DNA of 32,011 bases, from the IMG/VR virus record IMGVR_UViG_3300042549_002822, positions 1 through 32,011 of that record. One strand, 5' to 3'. Below, in pieces: positions 13,572 through 21,200 of this stretch. The notes under the pieces are model-generated. The model was not told the origin of the DNA. It saw nothing but the letters and a program-made list of their open reading frames with translations, and made no database searches. Made by a program: the position numbers and the translations under genes. The DNA is from a virus. How positions within the stretch are numbered: position 1 is the stretch's first letter; the number at the start of each line of letters is the position of its first letter.

Positions 13572-14207
13572 ATGAGAACATCTGAGAGCATCTCCGCTCT
13601 GGCCGCTGCCCTTGCCAAGGCCCAGGCGGTTATTGAGGGGGCCGTCAAAGACAGAGCCAATCCGGCATTTCGCTCAAAGTATGCCGATTTGTCCGCCGTC
13701 TGGGATGCCATCCGCGGGCCGCTGACCTCGAATGGCCTGAGCCTCGTCCAGATGCCCGATATAGACGATGGGGAGCCGGTGCTGGTCACCCGCCTGCTGC
13801 ATGAGAGCGGTGAGTGGCTGGAAGGGACGTATCTCCTGCGCCCGATCAAGGAAGACCCCCAGGGCTACGGGTCTGCAATCACCTACGCCCGGCGCTATGC
13901 CGCCATGGCGGTGTGCGGCGTGGCTCCAGAGGACGATGACGGCAACGCAGCGTCTGGTCGAACGGCGGTGGCTGCGATCAAGGATGACGTTAAGCCGAAG
14001 CCCCCGGCAATCCCGGCGGAACTGAAGGCCGAGGCCGACAACCTTCGGGCGATCATTGATGACAGCACCGGGGAGATTGCCCTCAAGTTGATCATGAAGA
14101 ACAGCGCGGGCCTGCTGGAGCGCCTGGGGAAATACTCTCCATCAGCGGTCAAATGGCTTGAAAATCACGCAGAGAAGCACCTCGCTATGCTGCTGGAGAA
14201 GGAGTGA
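13572..14207 (+). CDS. erf: ERF-family single-strand annealing protein, 211 aa
   Basis: AAGGAGG precedes the ATG. The N-terminal 125 residues show the ERF pattern: ALAKAQAVIEGAVKDRANP, FRSKYADLSAVWDAIRGPL, SNGLSLVQMP, LLHESGEWLEG and GSAITYARRYAAMAVCGVAP with EDDDGN. ERF proteins form rings that anneal homologous single-stranded DNA in phage recombination and genome circularisation. The C-terminal part is a Pro/Lys linker and helices. It lies one base after the exonuclease and 4 bp before the SSB-like gene, a standard exonuclease/annealase/SSB set. Confidence 0.92.
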   Translation: MRTSESISALAAALAKAQAVIEGAVKDRANPAFRSKYADLSAVWDAIRGPLTSNGLSLVQMPDIDDGEPVLVTRLLHESGEWLEGTYLLRPIKEDPQGYGSAITYARRYAAMAVCGVAPEDDDGNAASGRTAVAAIKDDVKPKPPAIPAELKAEADNLRAIIDDSTGEIALKLIMKNSAGLLERLGKYSPSAVKWLENHAEKHLAMLLEKE

Positions 14208-14211
14208 AGTC

Positions 14212-14469
14212 ATGAGCAGGATGGACGTAATTGTGTTCAGACAGGGCAAGGACAAAAAGTTTGCCCACAAGATTGGCTCTGCCATGCGTAAAGATGACGG
14301 GTCGATCAGTGTCTGGCTGGACAGCCTCCCGCTGCCTGACGAGCGTGGCACGGTCAACATGGTCATCCAGGTGCCGCGGGAGCGTGACAGCGCACCGTCG
14401 CGCGGGGACGGCTACGCAGATCGTGGGCGGGCCAGCCAGCGCCCGCTGGACGATGATGTGCCGTTCTGA
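14212..14469 (+). CDS. Small SSB-like protein with acidic tip, 85 aa
   Basis: The start MSRMDVIVFRQGKDKKFAHK at 14212 follows AAGGAGTGAAGTC. The body has beta strands (ISVWLDSLPLP, TVNMVIQVPRE), then a flexible Arg/Ser/Gly stretch. It ends PLDDDVPF, like the DDDIPF tip by which bacterial SSB recruits partner proteins. It is too short for a canonical SSB OB fold (about 110 residues) but lies where phage SSB genes lie, after ERF. I infer a single-strand binding protein or an SSB-tail mimic. The fold is uncertain. Confidence 0.65.
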   Translation: MSRMDVIVFRQGKDKKFAHKIGSAMRKDDGSISVWLDSLPLPDERGTVNMVIQVPRERDSAPSRGDGYADRGRASQRPLDDDVPF

Positions 14470-14477
14470 GGTGAGCC

Positions 14478-14798
14478 ATGGAGCGGTCGATAGACGAATT
14501 TCTGACTGAATGTCAGATGGTCCTCGAGGAGGCCGCCGTGGCTGAAGGGGAAGCGATGCGCTGCGAGAAGCTTGAAAAGAGCATCTTCAGCGCCATCGTG
14601 ACCTCAATGGACGGCGCTCTTGGCCGGGCTGAACATGCAGCCAGGTGCCATGAGAAATACATCAGCGCCAGCGAAGAGGCCACGACGGCCAGGATCGCCG
14701 CTGGTCTTGCAAAGGCCAAGGCCGACCTCGCCAAGATGCGGTGGGAAACCTGGCGGTCGCGTCAGGCCAACCGGCGCGCAGAAATGAACCTGAAATAA
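14478..14798 (+). CDS. Helical phage protein, 106 aa
   Basis: GAGGTGAGCC precedes the ATG. The whole protein is charged and alpha-helical (CQMVLEEAAVAEGEAM, GRAEHAARCHEKYISASEEA, LAKAKADLAKMRWETWRSRQ, ANRRAEM). Proteins of this type with an MRWExWRS motif are common next to phage SSB or annealing genes from memory, without known function. A role as recombination accessory is inferred from its neighbours. Confidence 0.65.
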   Translation: MERSIDEFLTECQMVLEEAAVAEGEAMRCEKLEKSIFSAIVTSMDGALGRAEHAARCHEKYISASEEATTARIAAGLAKAKADLAKMRWETWRSRQANRRAEMNLK

Positions 14799-14808
14799 GG
14801 AGGCAGAT

Positions 14809-15015
14809 ATGTACAAGATTGAGAAAGGCGTCCCCATTCCTAACGGCGGCAAATACCCATTAACCGACATGGGCGTGGGGGACAGCATCCTGGTGTCTAA
14901 GGAAGATCTGATGGGCCTGCGGGCGGCCATCCAAAAGGCGCAGCGGACCGTCAAAATGCGCTGGATGACCAGGGCTGAAGGCGAAAATTGCGTCCGCGTA
15001 TGGCGCACTGTCTAA
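14809..15015 (+). CDS. Small phage protein (DUF7303-like), 68 aa
   Basis: It starts MYKIEKGVPIPNGGKYPLTD after AAGGAGGCAGAT, and continues MGVGDSILVSKEDL, KMRWMTRAEGENCVRVWR. The KIEKGVPIP, KYP, GDSILV and basic C-terminal pattern matches a widespread small phage family of unknown role, probably DNA-binding. The family name is from memory. The next start lies 16 bp inside it. Confidence 0.7.
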   Translation: MYKIEKGVPIPNGGKYPLTDMGVGDSILVSKEDLMGLRAAIQKAQRTVKMRWMTRAEGENCVRVWRTV

Positions 15016-15149
15016 GGCTGCTGATCCTGCTGGTGATCAGCCTATGCGGCTGGGTGCTTTGGTCCGATGAGGTCGGCCCAGAGGCCCAGCCCACCTTGGA
15101 ACAAGCTGCGCTATGGCGCATGATGGTGCGAGAAAGGTTAACACAATGA
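15000..15149 (+). CDS. Tiny membrane protein, 49 aa
   Basis: It starts MAHCLRLLILLVISLCGWVL at 15000, overlapping the previous gene by 16 bp. A basic residue followed by about 16 hydrophobic residues makes a signal anchor or signal peptide. The rest (SDEVGPEAQPTLEQAALWRM) is polar and would face outside. The ribosome site is weak, so the call rests on the hydrophobic segment and the ATGA coupling to the next gene. Confidence 0.5.
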   Translation: MAHCLRLLILLVISLCGWVLWSDEVGPEAQPTLEQAALWRMMVRERLTQ

Positions 15150-15241
15150 TGCTCATCGCGCAGATCACGATTGGCGTGTTTCTCGCCCACGTCCTGCTCA
15201 ACATCATGGACATATTGATGGGCGGCCATGACGCCCAGTGA
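15146..15241 (+). CDS. Tiny membrane protein, 31 aa
   Basis: It starts in the ATGA overlap with the previous stop and reads MMLIAQITIGVFLAHVLLNI then MDILMGGHDAQ. One hydrophobic segment spans nearly the whole protein. Its end overlaps the next gene by 14 bp. Very short, so the evidence is only the tight coupling and the membrane segment. Confidence 0.4.
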   Translation: MMLIAQITIGVFLAHVLLNIMDILMGGHDAQ

Positions 15242-15461
15242 TTATGCCGTTGAGGTTGCCCTGGAGCATGTGATGTGGCTGCGGGAGGCCGGTTGGACCC
15301 CCGCCCACATTGCCAGCCTTGTGGGGGTCAAATACGCACCAAGGACGGCAGACAATTTCCTGGGCTATGATGATGCTGTCTATGCTCTGGCCCGGGCTTG
15401 GAACGGGCTTGTAGGCGTGCGGGGAGATGTCCATGGCATCCGAGAAATCGACGGGCTGTAG
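15228..15461 (+). CDS. Hypothetical protein, 77 aa
   Basis: It starts MTPSDYAVEVALEHVMWLRE at 15228. The segment EAGWTPAHIASLVGVKYAPR looks like an HTH-type pair of helices, with a second helical part YDDAVYALARAWNGLVGV. It may bind DNA, but the match is loose. It overlaps small genes on both sides. Confidence 0.6.
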   Translation: MTPSDYAVEVALEHVMWLREAGWTPAHIASLVGVKYAPRTADNFLGYDDAVYALARAWNGLVGVRGDVHGIREIDGL

Positions 15462-15642
15462 CCTCCAGGGAGGCGATGAGTACGATATGTTGACCAAGGC
15501 ACGGCAGTTCCATAAGCGCCGCCCGGGCGATGCAAAGAAGGCAAAGGCGACATTCAACCGGCGCGTCAGGCGCGGAGGCAAGCGTGACACCAGAACAGCA
15601 GATCTTGTGGATGGCCCGAATACTCTCGACCCCCTGGGTTGA
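15433..15642 (+). CDS. Small basic protein, 69 aa (uncertain)
   Basis: The start at 15433 has GGGGAGA seven bases before; MLTKARQFHKRRPGDAKKAK at 15487 is an alternative. The middle is strongly basic (FNRRVRRGGKRDTR), suggesting nucleic acid binding. Its last 59 bp overlap the next gene in another frame, and both may not be real over the whole length. Confidence 0.45.
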   Translation: MASEKSTGCSLQGGDEYDMLTKARQFHKRRPGDAKKAKATFNRRVRRGGKRDTRTADLVDGPNTLDPLG

Positions 15643-15781
15643 GATGTACCGCCGTTCATCGGGGTGGGATGAGACAGACGGCGCCTTGTTCCAGCCTATG
15701 CCCGATTGGGCCATGGACAAGGCGGCACGTTTGTTTGCATCAGGGTGTCGTATCGTGCATTCTGCGCCGGGGACAGAATGA
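15584..15781 (+). CDS. Small hypothetical protein with GTG start, 65 aa
   Basis: The GTG at 15584 lies six bases after GGAGG. The product reads (M)TPEQQILWMARILST, YRRSSGWDETDGALF and ARLFASGCRIVHSA. Rich in Trp and mixed helix; no family recognised. The start is chosen for its ribosome site over an upstream ATG in Arg-rich sequence. Confidence 0.55.
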   Translation: MTPEQQILWMARILSTPWVEMYRRSSGWDETDGALFQPMPDWAMDKAARLFASGCRIVHSAPGTE

Positions 15782-15810
15782 TGATCTGAGGCATGATATG
15801 GAGATACCCT

Positions 15811-16050
15811 GTGCGCTTCCTTGTGACCATGAACATGGCGTCAAAGTCCAATAACCTGGTGCATCAGGTCATATGCGATTACCCTGTAGAAAGCATTGAA
15901 GAATTCCTCGAAGAATTAACCAACGAAGACTTCATTCTTTGCGAGCATTACTACAGGGAAAGCCCGAACAAAGTCACGCTCTGGACGCTTAAAGGCAAGA
16001 TGATCCTCAATACATCCCTTATTGGCAAGGTGATGGAGTTTGTGGACTAG
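15811..16050 (+). CDS. Hypothetical protein, 79 aa
   Basis: The GTG start at 15811 has GGAG seven bases before it; an ATG at 15793 adds six residues but has a misplaced site. The product reads (M)RFLVTMNMASKSNNLVHQV, then ESIEEFLEELTNEDFILCEH and KVTLWTLKGKMILNTS. It looks like a small alpha/beta fold. Unknown family. Its TAG stop is in the palindrome CTAG that also supplies the stop of the convergent 746-aa gene. Confidence 0.65.
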   Translation: MRFLVTMNMASKSNNLVHQVICDYPVESIEEFLEELTNEDFILCEHYYRESPNKVTLWTLKGKMILNTSLIGKVMEFVD

Positions 16051-18287
16051 ATATTCTCATTTGCCACGCTCAAAGCCTTAACCACGGCCTCATCCGGCAT
16101 CTCCAGAAGCGGTTCGGTCGTTTGGCTGATCCGCTTCTTTGCCGTCTCGGCTGCCCGCACCAAGGCGCCAGCCTGGCTTGCGTGATCAAGGATGCGGCCG
16201 CCAGCGCGATAGCCTACACGACCGCCGTCAGCGCGGCCCCCGGCTTGTTGTTGTGCCTGGCGGGCCTCGCGCACTTCTCTGTCTGGGTTCTCAGCCATCA
16301 AGGACGCTGTCGGGTTCACCATGAGCCGGCGGAATGTATCCGCATCGCCCCGGCTGTTTGTCACTGCGTCCTGATATGCGCGGGACCATCTACTGATCTG
16401 ACGGGCACTGACCGGATTTGACAGATATTCAGACAGCCCTCTTGTCCCTACAAGGCCTACAAGCGTTTCCGCCATGTTTGTGTAGAGGCCCACGCCGCCA
16501 CCCGCCATAACAATATTCTGGGCGGTGCCTGAAGGATTGGTAAAGCCCTCAAGCTTCTGGCCCAATTTGGCAACATTTGTAATGTCTTCAATTGCGTCTC
16601 TGGTTGGGCTTCCCGTTGGACCAAACATAATGTCCCGGCTTGCGGGGGGCATTTTGTTGAGAGATGTCGCAAAAGAACCTGGGCTAAATTCATTTTTAGC
16701 CGTGCGGCCCATTTGAGAGATTGTCCCAGACAAAAATTCGTTCCATTGATCAGGCGGCACAATGCTCTTCGCCGTCCGCAGCAAGCGCAAATCAGCGCCT
16801 CTTGTAGATGAAGCCGCGGTCAGCAAGCGCCCAAACACGGCTTCCGCCGGAACTTGGTCAGGATCTACATTTGGGCCGCCCATAAGCTTGGCAAGGCGCG
16901 CATTTGTGGCTTTGATTTGCCTTGTAAAAGAATTTGCCTCAGTCCAGGCTTGTTTGGCGGCAGGACCGCCAGCATTCTCTGCTGCTTGCCCAAGATCATC
17001 AGTCAAAGCGGCATAAATGCGTTTCAATTCGCCATTTGAAATGCCTTGGCTGGTCATGGCTTGAGGGTTTTTTAAAAGCTCGCCAACCCTGCTTCTTAGC
17101 CCCTTAACACCCTCATATGTTAGAGGAGTAGAAAGCGCAGACTCAATAAACTTGACCGCAGGAATTGGAGAATTGTAAAGGCCCTGCGCGTCATATTCTT
17201 GCTGCAACGTTTGAGCTATTCGATTTGCATTAAGCAATGGTGTTGTGGCGTTGGGGTTAGTGATGGCGTTATCAACAGCATCATATTTTGCCGCAATCGC
17301 ATTACTTGTCTTTGGCCCCATCCAGTCAACCAAGGCCGTCTTTGCCGCCTGTCCACCTTGTTCTGCGGTTCCGCCGCCCAAGCGAGAAACTAGCCCCGCT
17401 GCAGACGCCTGCAGTTCACCCAATGACCTTGCGGACGCTTGCGACAAGGGTTCACCGCCCCAAGGAATGATCTTGAGCGTTTGGCCCGCACGCTGAACAA
17501 GCTGGGACGGGTTCACGGCGGCGTTGGGCAAAGAAACGCCCAGACGGTTCGCAGAAGCCGCAACGGAACTGGGGTCATATGAAAACCGCGAACCCAAAAG
17601 GTCGGTGCCAACATTGGCACTTAAGCCGCCAACCAGATTTCCTAGTACGTTTGCGGCGGGCTTCAGAGGATCTGGGGCAAAAGTCTCTGCAGTGGTGCCA
17701 AGCGCACTTCCGGCAAACTCCCCGGTTGCTTGGCTGGCTGTCTGACCGACCGTCGTGGGTGAGCCCTTGCCAATAGTCTGGATGACGCCGGCAGTGGTGG
17801 GAGCCATCCTTGAAATTGCGCTTGGAAGCTGGGCTGCAACGCCCCTTGCTGCAAGTGGGATTGAGAGAGCCAATGGGACAGCCGCCCCAGACGATTGAAG
17901 CACGTTCTCAATATTGCTTCTGGGCTGAAATCTTGGCTGGTCAACTTGCATGAGGCTCTTGAGCCAGTCGCTGCCCATGACAGTGTCAGCAGATGACTTC
18001 GGGGCATATCCCTCTGGCAGGGTTTTCCTCATAGCGTAGCTGACGGCGTCAGGGAGGGCGCCCACCACGTTTGCCAAGCCTCGATTGAAACCTACGAGAG
18101 GCGATATCGCAGTGGACTCAGTCGTAGGCCGCATGGCGGCCGCAGCGGGAACGTCTGGGGTGACCGTCCCGCTGTCTATGGCAGCTTGATTAACGTCCAG
18201 CGTGGGCTTGGGCGTGGGCTGCGCGGCAGGCGAGGGCTTGGCGGAATACTTTGCCCAGGGGCTGTTTGGATCGACTTCGGTTGCCAT
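16047..18287 (-). CDS. Large putative ejection/internal virion protein, 746 aa (paralogue of 2356-4977)
   Basis: GAGGA lies before MATEVDPNSPWAKYSAKPSP. A Pro-rich N-terminus is followed by Gly/Ala-rich, partly hydrophobic stretches (AAVPLALSIPLAARGVAAQ; NVLGNLVGGLSANVG), a long helical middle, and a hydrophobic segment near residue 610 (IVMAGGGVGLYTNMAETLVG). The last 62 residues (16050-16235: GGRVGYRAGGRILDH, TTEPLL, PDE, VVKAL) nearly match the end of the 873-aa plus-strand protein. I infer a virion protein that enters or lines the path of DNA ejection, working with its upstream 1469-aa neighbour. No enzyme motif seen. It is the last gene of the long minus-strand operon. Confidence 0.7.
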   Translation of the reverse strand: MATEVDPNSPWAKYSAKPSPAAQPTPKPTLDVNQAAIDSGTVTPDVPAAAAMRPTTESTAISPLVGFNRGLANVVGALPDAVSYAMRKTLPEGYAPKSSADTVMGSDWLKSLMQVDQPRFQPRSNIENVLQSSGAAVPLALSIPLAARGVAAQLPSAISRMAPTTAGVIQTIGKGSPTTVGQTASQATGEFAGSALGTTAETFAPDPLKPAANVLGNLVGGLSANVGTDLLGSRFSYDPSSVAASANRLGVSLPNAAVNPSQLVQRAGQTLKIIPWGGEPLSQASARSLGELQASAAGLVSRLGGGTAEQGGQAAKTALVDWMGPKTSNAIAAKYDAVDNAITNPNATTPLLNANRIAQTLQQEYDAQGLYNSPIPAVKFIESALSTPLTYEGVKGLRSRVGELLKNPQAMTSQGISNGELKRIYAALTDDLGQAAENAGGPAAKQAWTEANSFTRQIKATNARLAKLMGGPNVDPDQVPAEAVFGRLLTAASSTRGADLRLLRTAKSIVPPDQWNEFLSGTISQMGRTAKNEFSPGSFATSLNKMPPASRDIMFGPTGSPTRDAIEDITNVAKLGQKLEGFTNPSGTAQNIVMAGGGVGLYTNMAETLVGLVGTRGLSEYLSNPVSARQISRWSRAYQDAVTNSRGDADTFRRLMVNPTASLMAENPDREVREARQAQQQAGGRADGGRVGYRAGGRILDHASQAGALVRAAETAKKRISQTTEPLLEMPDEAVVKALSVANENI

Positions 18288-18296
18288 TTTCAGTCC

Positions 18297-21200
18297 TCAC
18301 TGCCGTGTCTCAGGAACCTGTATTCCATGGGTCTTGCGGTAGTCTGCAGGGGAAAGCTCTTTCTGTGTCAAAGGTCTGTCGAGCTTCTCAGGCTGGTATT
18401 GTGGGCCAAGGTAAACAAACGTGTCGCCAGGGTTTATGCCCACGGCGGCGTATGCTTCAGCCGCCTGGGGGTCCATACGATCTGGCAAGACGTATGTTGC
18501 GCCAACGGTCATCTTGTCAGGCGGGGGAACGTCCATACCCCTGAAGGTGCCGATCTGCGAGGCCGCCGTCTTGATGAAATCATCCATCGGGTTGGCTTCG
18601 GTCCAGGCGTTCTGGAAGGCCGACAAACTGGTCCAGCCCTGCGTCTGAGCCACGCGCCAATCTCGCTGGAACTGGTCCGCCGCCATGAGCGTGCCAAGCT
18701 GCTCGCTGACAAGTTTGTGCGCGGCAACAGGGTCAAGATTTAGTGTTGCTGACCCAGACTCACTCATTTCGGCAAATTCAGATTGCGTGAACTGTGGGTT
18801 GAGGGCCTTCAAGTTCTCCATAGTGGCGTTGACTTTGTTCTTCTGGAACCAGTTTGCTGCCGCCACCGCATCCATATCGCCGCCCAAAATCTGCTGCGCG
18901 ACTTCAGGGGCGCCTATAGAAGTGGCGTATTCAGCAATAAGGCGGGCTGTGTCTGGCACCCTGCCGGCAGCAACGGATTTATACGCCGCAGCCATAGCAA
19001 AAGAGCGGTGGATTGACGTTTGAATGTTTGCCTGATTGCCCAGTGTCGCTTTAGCCAAAGCGGCATCTTGCTCAATCTGCTGGGCCTGTGCCGGCGAAGG
19101 TTGTTGCTGAACGGCTCCCGGCGGCAAATTCACTTGGGGAAGGCCGCCGCCAGCAGGAGCTTGGGGGATGGCCGTTTTGATTGTGCCAAACGATGGATCT
19201 ACTTCCGCTTTAGTACGAGTAGGCGGCTGTTCTTCCGGCGTGACGGGAGTAGCTTCAACAGGGGCTGTCGCGCTGCCCGCGGCCGGTCTGCCGCCTGCCG
19301 CTGGCGCCGCGCCGGGAGCGCCGCCGGGAGCGCCCGCAGGGGCTCCTCCAGCGCCAGGCGGTATCCGAACAACACTGCCGTCAGGCATAATTCTGGTGCC
19401 GGTCTCAATCTCAACCCCGGCCCGTGCCCGGAGTTCTGGCGCAATAAAGGGAAGTGCAGCACTGCGTTCTGCGGTAGTCCTGGAAGCGGCTTCTATGGCT
19501 ACCTGACGTGCCTTGGCTTCAGCAAAACCAGGGATAGGTACGACTTGCCCATCTTTATAGACAACGCCGCGCTCCATGATGCCGTTCATGGAGTTGCTGA
19601 TGGTCTCAGCCGCAGCGAATTCTCCTGAAGCCAAGGCCGCCTTATAGTTTTCCACAAGCCTGGGCATATTTTGATTAAGGGGGACGCCCTGCCAGAACGG
19701 ACTATTGCCGGCAGGCATTGCGCTAGCCGCGGCTGCTGCGGGCGAAATTGCGGGCGGCATTGCCGGCGCAACGGGCGCAGCGCCAGGCGCGGCGGGAGAG
19801 GCCGGGGCAGTAGCTGGCTGGGCTCCGCCCAAGCCTGGAGCGGCACCGCCGCCAACGGCAGGGCCTCCAGCCAGGCCGGGAGCGGCTGCTGTGGGTGACG
19901 GCATCTCTGCAGGCATTGACCCGCCAAGGCTTGGGGCAGCGCCTCCAGCCGGGACAAGGCCGCCTGCAGTCGGGATTTCAGGTACAGTCGTAGATCCGCC
20001 ACCAATAGTGGGGAAGCCCCCTAGCGACTTCTGGAATGCGTCAGCAAAATCTTGGCCACCCAAGATATCATTATAAGTTGTTTGAGGCGCGCCAGTAGCC
20101 ATTGACTCGCCCAGCCTTATTTTCCTGAGCATTGAGGTCAGTTCAGCACCGGCTTTCAGGCGTTGCAGAGCAACTTGTTGAGCCGTCAGGCCAAGCCTGC
20201 CCTGCTCAAGGCCGAACTGGCGCATCTGCTGGGCGGACTGAGCGCCCGCACCCAAACCGGCGGCAAGGGCTACGCCAAGTTCTCGCGTCGGGGCCGTGCC
20301 CATAGCCGCAATGCCTGAAACCAGCGGGATCAGGTTGTCAGCCTTTGATAGCTTATCAAGCGCACCCGGCACCGCCTCTACACCCCGGCGGATGAAGCCT
20401 GGCGTGGCGTTGGCAATGCGGTCAAAGAGCCCAGGATCTCTGGCCTTATCAACTGCATCTTGAAGCTGTTGGTCTGTAATTGGAGTTCCACCAACATCAT
20501 AACCGCGCCGACCAGCCAAACCGCCCGAGGCAAAATGCCCCCGCTTGGCTGCATCCTTGGTCGCAGCGTCATAATCAACCGTCTTGTAGTCCCCCGCACT
20601 GCCAACAGCATCAGGGTGATGGCGCTCGACCTCCTGCGCCAACAGCCCGATCTGGGTGCGGGGATCGCCCTTATAGCGATACGAATAGACCGACTGCCCA
20701 TCAAAGGTCTTGCCGATGTGCCGGATGTCTTCTTTGAGGCGTTTGTCTGAAAGAAACGCCAAGAAAGGCAAGGCCGAAGCGATTGAAGACCCAATCCCGG
20801 CAAGCCCGCCAGCGGCGCCGGCGGCCCCAGCAGCGCCAGCGGCAGCAGTCCCTGCACCGGCTGCGCCTGCAGCGGCACTGCCAAGGCCAGCGGCAGCACT
20901 GCCTGCACTGCCAAGGCCAGCAGCCGCTCCCCCTGCCTCGCCAAGGGCGCCAGCGAGCTTTGCGGCCTCCAAGCCTTCCTTGGCTGGGCCAAATAGCGAA
21001 CCGATGTCTTGGCCCATATTGATTAGACCAGAGGTCGTGCCGGCTATCTGACCAAGGCCGCCATCGCCACCGCCACTGGTAGGGGCCGACTGAGATGCGG
21101 GGGCTGAAGACTTAGCTCTGTTGGCGTCAGCCTCAGTATCTTTGACAACATCAGACAGAACAGATCCTTGAGACTGCCCGTAAGGCAAAGATCCGCCCAA

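Noticed and set aside
15020-15041. Inverted repeat GCTGATC / GATCAGC as a terminator
   Set aside because: The stem is only 7 bp with an 8-base loop, no T tract follows, and it lies within the hydrophobic segment of a small coding frame in a continuous operon.
18186-18743. 185-aa plus-strand open frame across the 746-aa/1469-aa gene joint
   Set aside because: It spans the start region of two supported minus-strand genes, is rich in Arg, Gly and Cys, and resembles no protein.
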